NCBI GenBank assembly: GCA_049999725.1
Contig: JBNGIS010015314.1
Location: 37,349-97,546 of the forward strand
DNA: 60,198 nt
Source: Haplomitrium mnioides
Taxonomy: Eukaryota; Marchantiophyta; Haplomitriopsida; Calobryales
Reading direction: 5' to 3'
The notes under the pieces: model-generated
Seen by the model: the letters and a program-made list of their open reading frames with translations, nothing else
Told to the model about the DNA's origin: nothing
Databases searched by the model: none
Shown here: positions 47,640 through 56,940 of the stretch, piece after piece
How positions within the stretch are numbered: position 1 is the first letter of the stretch
Layout of the letters: each line of letters starts with the position of its first letter
Position numbers and translations under genes: made by a program

Positions 47640-48930
47640 AACAATTTCTTCAACCAGATGCTATGGCTCTATCCTCTTCAAGAGGAATTGTCTCATCTAA
47701 ATCCACTGGTTGAGTATCTACATCCGCTAGAGAGTCCTCTTAAGACTTACAAGTCCTAGATATAGCAACAGAATCACTAGTAGCACCTGCAATGCCAAGA
47801 GGAACATGCTCCTTGGGGTATGCATGCACTATTTGTAACTCTGTCACGTCAGATGGCAGTAAAGCCATCGTCAAAACTATTTGAGGAATGTAGATAGACT
47901 AATGTCTATTATATTCCACATCAATGCAGTTTCGCATGAGCTTTAAAGCATAGACAAGGCATGTACCCGACCTAGAGCAAAGATCTAAGATCCAATCTTA
48001 CTATGTTGACAAATGGTCAATAAAAAAATTGTAAAAGAGCCTCAAGTTTTTGATAAACATTCACAAGAGCATCATCTCCTAGATGTTTAAGTTTGGCCAA
48101 AATTGCACAACAACTAAAAACAATGCGTATTATTTGCCGAGGTAGACCACTTGTAGAAGCAAGCTGCAAATTGAAAAGCCTCATGCTCCTCTTTCCTTCT
48201 TTTGTTCAGTAGCCCACAATTCAATACTCATGGACGTGTGCAATTCTTGGACCATTGGAATGATGAATGTTGGTTTTGTCCGTGTAATAAGAAAAACAAA
48301 CAAATCAAATACTGTAAATAAAGTGTAGGAAAACTAAACAAGATAAACTAAAGAACCAAAAAATCAAAGAAGAACCTACCATATGTCATGGTCGATGGCA
48401 CAAAAAACCTTTAAAAGAGCATCCTCCACGATGTCAAATCATTGAGAAGAATGAATGATAATAAAAAACCAAAAATCAGAGGTTGTAACAACCGCAAAAA
48501 AAGAGGCTATGTCAAAAATGTCTTCTTTTGTGAAGGGCTCAAAATCACCATACTTGCATTCCTTTATATTATACCCATAAGAAATATCAGCAATTGCTAA
48601 AGTGAAACTTCTGGGTTCTACCAAACCCTTCATTTGTCGAGTGTTGGACTCCCCATGGACTTAATAAAACCCAATGTTGAGTCCATCAACATAGGACAAT
48701 AAGTCTTTGTCTTGCTCTTTAAGCCCTCCTTCAGTTGGAGGGACACAACATCACTTTGCTGCATTAGCTTCTATTGCTTTCTAATAGTGAAGCAAAAAAA
48801 TAGGAGGGTATGATGCAAGGGTTGGGGTCTGGTCTTAATCTTAAAGGGCTTTTTTGACCCCATATCTCTTTCGTTCTTTCCAATGGCAGTCAATTTATTT
48901 GCAAGCTATTGTTTTAACATTTTGTCACCT
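47640..48930 (-). pseudogene. Amino-DNA-methyltransferase-like gene, copy B
   Basis: This has the same architecture as copy A. FTLAIADISYGYNIKEC lies at about 48610-48560, then FFIIIHSSQ with an in-frame TGA, then DIVEDALLKVFCAIDHDIW up to a GTAGGT splice-donor-like site near 48380. The second part shows AHVHEY, a stretch LAKLKHLGDDALVNVYQK shared with copy A, and WILDLCSRSGTCLVYALKL (about 47990-47935). It ends in DLDETIPLEEDRA near 47655. The motif frames are kept in both copies although the DNA here is well diverged, which supports a real ancestral protein. Stops at Trp positions and a frameshift near 48050 inactivate it. Confidence 0.6.
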
Positions 48931-49009
48931 TGCACACAACAAAGAGAAAAAAATAAAAAGAGAAAACAAAAGTAAGGATCTTGACTTTAAAAAGGAATAG
49001 TGATTCATG

Positions 49010-49245
49010 CTAGCATGGTCTTGAGAGTCCATGCTTGCAAGAACTTTTGAGCCAATGCACATATGGACTTTTGAGTTCATGCACACATGGATTCTAGAGT
49101 CTGTGCACACATGGATTCTAGAGTCCGTACACGCATGGATTCTAGAGTCTGTGCACGCATGAACTTTCAAGTCTATGCTCGAATGGACTTAAGAGTCCTT
49201 GCACATTGACTCTCAAGTCCAAGTGTGCATGGACTCTCAAGTCTA
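49010..49245. repeat. Array of 24-bp double-palindrome units (T2 unit B)
   Basis: This is nearly identical to the array at 46625-46850, with a few differing CpG/TpG positions. It lies upstream of methyltransferase copy B. Open frames over it encode the 8-residue repeat and are not genes. Confidence 0.85.
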
Positions 49246-49278
49246 TACGAGTTATGAAGCTAAAGGCATTGTGGTTTC

Positions 49279-49288
49279 NNNNNNNNNN
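49279..49288. other. Ten-base assembly gap
   Basis: Ten N interrupt a stretch whose other copy at 59848-59960 is uninterrupted. In that copy roughly the same interval holds about 35 bases, so the true gap is probably longer than ten bases. Confidence 0.8.
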
Positions 49289-49360
49289 CATTGAATATGA
49301 GAAGTGGGTTGAAGTGTGGTTGCAATCATCAACACACAACAAAATCTACCAAAACAATTG

Positions 49361-50160
49361 TTACTTTGAACTAGGAACCGCTACAGGGTTCCTGTTTCAT
49401 TTTTTGCTCTCAGAAACCAATTTTGTGATTTAGACATTAAAAATCATGATTTTCAAACTAGCAATATTCATTTGTAAAGAAAATATAATTATACATATCA
49501 AAAAAGCTCACTTTGAGTTCACATTATATTGAAAATAAAATTTCTTATGAGTATTTTAACAATACTACATCTATAATTTCATCTTTCAAAAGCATGAGCA
49601 TCAACAAACGAATAATATAGAAAAGTTTATATGAAATTTGTTGTTAAATATTTTCAAAACAACAATGATATCTATAATTTGAAAAATTGATTAAAACATT
49701 AAAAATTTATACAAATTTTTTTTGAAAAAGAACCCTAAAGTGTTGGCATAAGAGGATTGTTGAAGTGAATATGTGAAAAGATTGTTGAAGCCTATGCGTG
49801 CATGGACAACTGAGGCCTAAGTGTAGACACACTTTGTTTGAAAGATACATGCGTGTAGGGACAACTACAGCTAACTTGAGCTTGAATAACTGAAGCCCAT
49901 GTATGCATGGACAATTGAAGTGATCCAGGATTGTTGAGTAATTGAAAGCAAGGAATGCATATATGAGTCTAAGAAGAAACAAAAAATGAAAAAGGAAAGT
50001 GAACTTCCATGCCAGCATAGACTTCTTCGCTAGTTTCAAAAAAAACCAAATTATTTTGCTCAAAAACCATTTTGCACACCAAATTGAATTGTGATGAAAA
50101 GACTTAAAATGGATCGGGAGTGCAACAAGATTGAAACTTTACCAAATAAAACTTTGTAGA
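49361..50160 (-). mobile_element. T2 unit C, truncated by G3
   Basis: It begins with the best preserved T terminus in the window (TACTTTGAACTAGGAACCGC, then TACAGGGTTCCTGTTTCA). It then matches 46857-47632 almost base for base, and breaks at 50161 where a fragment of the G3 LTR begins. Only the subterminal part is present; the methyltransferase part that should follow is missing. Confidence 0.7.
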
Positions 50161-50203
50161 AATTCATGTCGCTTCCTTGTTTCAGGAAGTTCCAAAAAAT
50201 TCA
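50161..50203 (-). repeat. Extra G3 LTR-end fragment and primer-site-side remnant
   Basis: The bases at 50162-50186 repeat the end of the G3 LTR (ATTCATGTCGC, then TTGTTTCAGG). They are followed by AAGTTCC and then CCAAAAAATTCA, which is the sequence that stands between LTR and primer-binding site at the other LTR (56929-56940). So the outer side of the left LTR carries inner-side sequence. Confidence 0.6.
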
Positions 50204-53200
50204 TGTCGCTCCACTGTTTCAGGCCTTAACCTTTTTAGGCCATGTTTTGAGTGCAGTGGAGGACAGGTTTACGGGCTTTAAGGTTCTTTTCTTATATGGC
50301 CCCTTGCTAGTTACCACTTTCAGACCTTAAGGACTCTTCCTCTCCTTACAGGCCTCGTATACATTTCTCACTCTTCTTCTTCTTCTCACACTCAAGTCAG
50401 GCATTCACCCTTTCTCAGGTCCACATCCATTTACCCCCAGCTGTTTTGTGTGTAATTCCTGCACTTTATTCCAAGGGCCCAATAACTCAGACCCTGCTAC
50501 CTTATTCGTGCTTGGGGCAGAATGGGTGCTAGTGATCTGCACCACTGAACAATACAAAAGGCTGGATTCCCCCTCTCAGGGTTGTCACAGAGCTGGAACA
50601 GATTATCCTAACTATCCTAATGCACTAAGTCATAATCTATGCAATAGAATTAGACCAGAGAGCATTTACCCCCAGACTACCAGACTTGTGTCAAGGGATT
50701 GGACTCCCCCTTCAAGGTTGTTCCCAAGGTCTGTTCAGCTGATATGTGTCTCCTAATCTAATACAACTCTTCAACACAATGCAGAAAGGAAATCTAACTA
50801 CACAGATATGAACAACACATTTATACACTATGTGCAAGAGAAAACAGAGTCCTTGAAGGCCCTCTGGATTTCTACTAAATGATACTTCCCTTATAAGTCC
50901 CGTTGCCTTACAACTGCAGCCCAGCAACCCACACACCCTCCTCTCCAGATAGTTTTTTAACTTCCCTTGCGAGAAGCCCTGCTTTTACTTCCTCAGGCTA
51001 GGAAGGGAGTTTCTTTGACTTCCACCTCTAGAAGACAGCTTTACTAGCTGCAAGTAGCCCACTCCACCCTCGAGCCTCGACGGGTCATCTCGCGCAGTGC
51101 GCAGGCACTAGCACAGCCCCCTCTCTCAGCTCCACTTGAAGAATAACACACCAGAGTGTCCTCCGAACACTCTGGGTTGATGCACTTGCACAAGGAAATG
51201 CCGAGATACTCCAATCTTCTCACTTAGCAGCCTCTCCTTAGTTCTCGGCAGGTCGGAATCCCTTCAAACTATCGTATTAATAACCCTCCGCTCTGGTCCA
51301 CTAGCAAAGATGAGGTCACCTGGGTCTCCCCGCATTCCTCCTCTAAATCCCTCTATGCCTCTGGAGCTAGTACCTCTGTTTCACGTAGTCCTCAATAAAT
51401 TCTCACCCATGCCTTACCATGCACGATTCCCTTTTCTTGCTATCGATGTCGCACCTTGCAATTGCCCGTGAAATGCCGAGATGACTCCAAGCTCCTCACT
51501 TGGCAGCCTTTCCTTAGTTCTCGGCAGACCAAGAATTCCTTCGAGCTATCGTATCAGTAACCCTCTTTGCTGGTCCACCGGCAAGGATGAGGTCACATGG
51601 ATCGCCCGAGCATCTAGAGCTCCCTACTCTGCGATTCTCGATGCCCCTCCAGTTCTCCTCTAAATCCCCCTTGGCCCCTTGGAGCTAGTACCTCTGCTTC
51701 ACGTAGCTCATCACTGAATCCTCACCCCTGCCTTACCATGCGCGACTCCCGTGCTTCGCATCGCTATCGCGTCCAGCAATTGCCCGTATATCAACCTGGA
51801 AGAATTCGATGGCAAACGATGTATGCTCCTTTCACACATTACCCCCTCGAGCGTGCTCCGCTGAATAGTCGTTATGGCCGTTAGCTCATAATAGGGGACG
51901 ACGACGTGTGGCTTCACTGTTTAGTAATCCCGTTACCACGGAATGGGAGAAGGCACCGTATGTCCTGCAGTTGGTCGAGCAAAAGACAAGGTCAACGGTA
52001 ACTTCAACGGAGAGCTCCGAGGAACCTTTGTGGGAAGAGATTCCTCAGATTCCCGCAGAACCAAGTCCGAAGAGGCTATTCCGAACCGAGTTCCAAAGTG
52101 CCCCACGAAACTGACTCCACGGAATCCCACTAGATTCCCCCGTAGATTCCTCTTTCTTCTCCTTGCGCCACGTCGTCCGCTGCACCGCCGTCTCGCAAGG
52201 GGGTAGGCTGAGCGTCGCGCTGACCGCTCCTTCCGTAGTTGACCCGTACGTTACTGGAGGTCAGGTGAACTCTCCTCCTTGCGCCACGTGTCCCGTGAGT
52301 TACTTTGGGGTCCTTGGAGTCGCCACGTCCGCCGTCCGACGCCGCCCCGCAAAGGGGTAGGCGGACCATCGCGCTGACCTCCTTCCAAGGTTCACCCACG
52401 GAACCCCCTGCGTGCTTCCCAAGGCGCCACGTCGTCCGAAGGCCGCCGTCCGATGCCGCCCCGCAAAGGGGTAGGCGAACCGTCGCACGGACCCTTCTTC
52501 TGAAGTTGACCTTCGAAAACACAACTAGGCTCCTCAGTGCGCCACGTTTTTGAAGCCTCCCACGGACTCCTTGCGCTCGCCACGTCATTCGAAGAGAACC
52601 TGCAGACTTACCCAGCTTGCCGAATAAGAACTTTGCCGATGTCGTTGTTTCGTCGTACTTTTGGAGTAAGAACTATGCGCGCGCCCGAGGCTATCTTCGT
52701 TAACACTTCCAAAATCTCACTATAAGAACTACTATGCCCTTTCGGACCGTTTGGCACTTTTGAACTTTCGGATGCCGGCCATACCCCGTCAAACTTTCAC
52801 CCTTCTAGTTGCCGAAGCGGCAAAGAGTCACCCTTTCGGCGCCACTAGCTCCTCTGTCGGTCGCACCAGTGTTTGCTTCGTTTTCTGGTCGCTCTCATCT
52901 CGCTTGCCGATTCACCGCTAGATCGTCCTTTCGCTGTGCCCTTCGTTTCCCCCTACCAGATAGGCGCCATATCGCTCTTCTGGCTCAGCCTTCTTCCTGT
53001 TGGACGGTTTGCGATGGGTCACTCCTTCGCCACTGATGCGCATCGTTTGAACCGGTTCGTCGACAAGTCGCCTTTCCGCCTTCACTCGCTCTTATTTGGT
53101 CAGATCGGTGATCTGTCCCCCTTTTGGCTCTCCTCTATGTTTCCTCTTGACAGATTTGCGCTAAGTCGCCCCTTCGGCTTCTGCGCTCCTCTTGTGCTCG

Positions 53201-53857
53201 GATCTTCGATATGTCGTCCTTTTGGCACTCTCCTGTTTTCCTTCGGCCAGATCCCTGATAAGTTGCTGTTTCGAGCCCTCCTCCTTGCTCCCCTGTTGGG
53301 TTCCTCGCGGATCCCTATTAATCGGGGATCCCCACGTCGTAAGACGGATCGGAACCCGGTTAAGTGGGCTTCCCACTTAGAGAGGCGTCTATCCGCAGAT
53401 CCGCGGGCCTCTTGGTGCCACCACGTTGTCCGTGGAAGCTCGCGAAGGGCTCTGGAGACGCCACGTTTCCGTGGAATCTCGCGGGACCTTTCGGGGACTC
53501 CACTCTTCCGCCAGGACTTCCAGACTCGAATGGAGCATTCGATCGGCCTTTGTAGGGCTCGCTCTTGCTTGCGGGATCGAGGCATCCCTCTTCCCTGGCC
53601 TTGCTTGCCCTCGTGACGATCTCACCTCCTCCTGTCAGCTCCTGATCCTTGCTTCCCGATTTGGGCCACTACAAAACTCCCGCGATCTGCCTTTCTTCGG
53701 AGTGCCTTCGGACTTCCTTGTTGTTGATCCGTTCTTCTTCCTCCTGCAATCGCTTTGCCATAGGTGGCTGTTCTGTTTGTTCTCCCCAGGCTCCGATCCC
53801 CGCATCCTCCTTAGACCCTTGGTTTCTTGCTGGCCTACTTCAAATTTGAAAATGGGG
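50204..53857 (-). repeat. 3' LTR of gypsy element G3 (left copy)
   Basis: The segment 50204-53095 matches 56941-59838 base for base over long stretches; in 50851-50940 versus 57571-57660, only two differences are seen. The inner limit is set by a purine tract on the minus strand at 53857-53869. At about 3.65 kb the LTR is very long and GC/CpG-rich, unlike its AT-rich surroundings. It holds a tandem duplication (51196-51471 and 51472-51785), three CGCCACGTC-type units (52160-52510) and a run of about eight ~48-base units (52813-53290). Open frames here, including 52873-53616, are not genes. Confidence 0.85.
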
Positions 53858-53869
53858 CCCCTCCCCTAG
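53857..53869 (-). promoter_or_regulatory. Polypurine tract of G3
   Basis: On the minus strand the bases read AGGGGAGGGGCC just before the 3' LTR, the proper composition and position for a plus-strand primer. The exact LTR start cannot be checked because the other LTR is truncated before this point. Confidence 0.5.
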
Positions 53870-54224
53870 TTGGCGATCACTGCTCTCTCCTCATCTCTTT
53901 CACCATGATCTTGTTTCCCTCCCAAGACTCATGCGCTCTACTCTTATCAGCTCTTTGAGAGTAATCAGCTATTCTTGAGAGGCCTTCCCACTCGCAAAAG
54001 GGACATATTGCCAATGGTGCTTCTGATTTCGTGCATTCAGCTTTAGTGCTCCAAACCACTGGCTGACATAACTCCCCTTTCAAGTGTGAAGCATCCCCGC
54101 GAACACACTTCTTCTTCCTCAATTTTCTGGTGCTTCTGCTGCTGGTCGCTGGCTCGACTTTGTATCTCTTGCAAAACAACCCCAAGAAACACCCCCCCAC
54201 AAAACACATACTCACACACACACA

Positions 54225-54232
54225 AACAACTT
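54225..54232 (-). promoter_or_regulatory. Splice-donor-like site at the end of the G3 protease frame
   Basis: On the minus strand the protease frame ends CGC AGG TAA, and these bases form AG followed by GTAAGT, the full consensus of a plant 5' splice site. The stop codon is inside the donor. Ogre-type gypsy elements are known to splice out an intron between protease and reverse transcriptase; this site would fit that role. No acceptor can be tested because the downstream pol is deleted. Confidence 0.5.
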
Positions 54233-55322
54233 ACCTGCGGTTGTTAGGCGCCCTTGATGAGGTCATAGTTGGGCCCTCGTTTTTTCGTTGATCCTCATAC
54301 CTCTTCCATTTGTTGAGGTGCCCCCTGGTGTCCCCACCCTTGGCCCCATCTGCCGCCGATTTCCACTGGTGCTCTGGTCTGTCGTAGGCTGAGAATTTAC
54401 TTTGGTGGACAGACTCCACACCCTCCTCCAACAAATCCTCCTCTATTGCTTCACTCACCACTTGTACCCAGTAGTGGTACTCCAAGTCCTCTTCTTCCTC
54501 AGACCACACACTGTCGTACTCTGCCTTAGGCTGCGTTTCCCCCAAGTGAGGAACTGGGTCGTAATGCACTGTCATTTTTTCGGGGCCGAACACCAATGTG
54601 GAATTCCCCCAATTGTGCATTACTCTAGCCCCATACAACCACGGCCTTCCTATCAACACTGGATAGAGTGAAGCTCTGGCGGGTTGCATTACCAGATAAT
54701 TCAGCTTGAACTCTTTTCCCCCTATGAAGGTTGGGATTTGAAGAAGAGAGCCCAATGGCTTTACTTGTGACCCATCCGCCAGCCTCATGATCTTGGTTGT
54801 AGGCTGGAATTCTGTGAATCCCAGCTTGTGCGCTATCTCCTCTACCACAATGTTGACTCATGCCCCTCCATCTACGGGCACTAAAGACAATGTGTACCCC
54901 GCGATCTGAATGTCGATCTCTGGGGCCCCCTTGTCTTCACATATTAGCTACAGGTCTGCTGGAGCTCCCACCTTGGGTAGCCTCTTCTTCCTCTTCGTCC
55001 CCATCAACAATTCACGGAGTTGTCTCCGATACAGTGGGCTATCCTTGATGAGTTGGCCCACTGTGGCCGTGACATGGCAATTTTGTACGTCCGCCTGAAT
55101 GCTGTAGGGGCTGGGCTTCACCCCCTCTTCCGCAGCTGCAATCCTCTCCTGCACCTCTTGGATCCCTCCCTGCTTCTTCCTGACTTCCTTGAGGGTCTCC
55201 TCATCTGCCTGCTCTTGTTCCAGAGCCTCCAAAGCCTCCAACTGCTTCCTCACCTGGTCCTGCTGCTCCAGGTAGAACCATTTCGGGTTATCTGGCCTTG
55301 GTGACGACCCTGAAACAATCAT
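54231..55322 (-). pseudogene. G3 protease region
   Basis: A retroviral-type aspartic protease region lies at 54848-54231, 205 codons without a stop. Its parts are LGFTEFQPTTKIMRLADGSQ, VKPLGSLLQIPTFIGGKEF, YPVLIGRPWLYGARVMHNWG and an acidic C-terminal tail. The D(T/S)G active-site segment should lie just upstream. There, the sequence around 54850-54900 reads in another frame and has a stop (TGA at about 54858), so the start of the domain is broken. Upstream, 55322-54948 encodes a Glu/Gln-rich coiled-coil-like linker with DNPKWFYLEQQDQ. It follows gag and ends at a splice-donor-like site. The better preserved frame compared with G1 points to a younger age. Confidence 0.8.
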
Positions 55323-56758
55323 CCGAAGTTGGCGTCTCCCAGCCTGGCAACTCAGCTTCCTCCTCCATGTCTAGAGTGATCAGATTGACGTTTGAGGGGG
55401 GAGGAGGATTCAAGCTTGGCCCAAGGGAAGCATCTGGCCTTCCGTGTGGGCAATTCCTGGCTACATGCCCCTCCGTTTTGCATTGGAAGCACAGGGGAGG
55501 CGGTTGCCCATAATTGCTCTTAATTGGCTCCGGACAGCTTGCTGAAATGTGACTGGGTTGGCCACAATTCCAACACACCATGATTGTGGTCCTGGGTGGC
55601 CGAGTAGCAGCCCTTTGATTCATAAGCCTTGCGTTCCCTCCTGTAGGTCTGCTCAGAATTGTCCGAGGTCCCCCGTTGATTTGATACACTGTGTTTGGGG
55701 CCTCCTCCAAGACATACTCCACCTCTTCTCTCATGTACTATGGTGCTTCTTCCCTTACATATTGCACAGCATTGGTGTCATTCGGACATTCATGGGGGGA
55801 GTGTCCGTGTTGCTTACAACGGACACACCAGAATCCAACTCTTCGGGTTGGCAGGGGTCGTCCCTCCGGCTTGATCCCTGCCAAGAGGATGTTCATCGCC
55901 TCCAACTTGGCGCTCAGCTCATCAATTCGATCCCTCCCCCTAGCTTCCTGCTAACCTCGGGTTCGGGTTCAGTTTTCTTATACCTCCCCTTGCTGGCCCC
56001 CTTCCGATGATGCACCTCCTTGACCTGCTTTTTCTTTTTTAGGTCTTTTTTCTTCTTTTTCCTCCTGGATGACTGGTCCTCGTCTGAGCTGCTGCTGCTC
56101 AACTCATTCTCGCTTTCCGAGGAGGACTTGGAACTCTGATTTGTTTCCTTGTCACTGTCCGAGGTTTCTGAAGAATTGTCAAAGTCATACTTGGACCTTG
56201 CCTTCCTCCGAAAACTAGTGGTAGCAGCCTTCACATGGGATCTTGCTGCATTGACTGCATCCTCGAGAGTCTGTGGATCCGTTTGGCGTACCTAGGTCCC
56301 AATCCCTCTGGGAAGCGCTGCCAAGAACCACGCTGTGAGCATTCCGTCTGTGGCTGGAGGGTTCAGCTTTCTCGCCACCTTCTTGAAACGTTGGAGAAGC
56401 CTCCTCACAAACTCCTTCTTCTGCATCCCGAGCTGACCCATCTTGATCAACGCCTCAGTTTCTTCCCCAATCCCATGGAACTCCACTGTGAAGGCCTCCT
56501 TGAATGCATGCCAGTCTCTTTTTACATTATCTGGCAGGTCTTTGTACCAGGGCTGGGCCTCTCCCTTTAGCACTGCTGGCAGGATTCCAATCTTGACATG
56601 GGGTCCCCATTTGCTGCTGCAGTGTTCTCCAGGTCATCCAGCCATGCATCTGGGTCATCCTTCGGGCATCCCTTGATGGACCTGTATTTGAACCTTCCCC
56701 GAAGCCCAGAAGGTGGTACCTGGTTGGCCATCCCTCCACTGGCCACTGCCACTTCCAC
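55288..56758 (-). pseudogene. gag: G3 gag (capsid, three zinc knuckles)
   Basis: This is the gypsy structural polyprotein. From 56758 the frame shows DPDAWLDDLENT. A frameshift near 56590 leads to MLKGEAQPWYKDLPDNVKRD (56573 on), KEAFTVEFHGIGEETEALIK and FVRRLLQRFKKVARKLNP. A Ser/Asp-rich then Lys-rich linker is at 56234-55914. Three CCHC knuckles follow: CVRCKQHGHSPHEC (about 55835), then CWNCGQPSHISASC (about 55579) and CFQCKTEGHVARNC (about 55486-55445). The tail has NPPPPSNVNLITLDMEEEAE and DCFRVVTKAR. All blocks have counterparts in G1. Breaks are few: a stop at 55735-55737, the frameshift near 56590 and a stop around 56290. Confidence 0.85.
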
Positions 56759-56914
56759 CTAGGGGTTCCTTACTTCTACCACTCTTCTTCAACAGACTCA
56801 ACCCCTAGTTGCTCTATTTCTCGGAAGTAACCTTCTCACCAACTGACTTGAGTCTCTTGTGCACAAAGTGGTCTTTCTGGTTCGGGTTGGTCTCAGGTTT
56901 TTTCAAACCCTTGG

Positions 56915-56931
56915 CCCTCCTTCTAGCGCCA
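56915..56931 (-). promoter_or_regulatory. Primer-binding site of G3
   Basis: Reading the minus strand, TGGCGCTAGAAGGAGGG comes nine bases after the LTR end (ACA at 56941-56943) and a short T run. It differs in one base from the G1 site at 4475-4491. The strand confirms that the right LTR is the 5' LTR and that G3 points left. Confidence 0.7.
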
Positions 56932-56940
56932 AAAAATTCA

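Larger units (their letters stand above)
46856..49360 (-). mobile_element. T2 unit B, methyltransferase-bearing T-family unit
   Basis: It repeats the order of unit A: subterminal AT-rich sequence (46856-47170), a few palindromic units (47255-47375), a stretch ending near 47640, the minus-strand methyltransferase-like gene (47640-48930) and the palindromic array (49010-49245). It ends with about 110 bases that also occur at 59848-59960, interrupted by ten N. Positions 46021-46850 and 48394-49235 are nearly identical, while 45250-46015 and 47640-48390 are clearly more diverged. Confidence 0.6.

Noticed and set aside
52873-53616. 247-codon frame, and the 152- to 189-codon frames at 52130-52588 and 58694-59263
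   Set aside because: They lie in the GC-rich LTR of G3, where stops are rare by composition. The frames differ between the two LTR copies and show no family motif.
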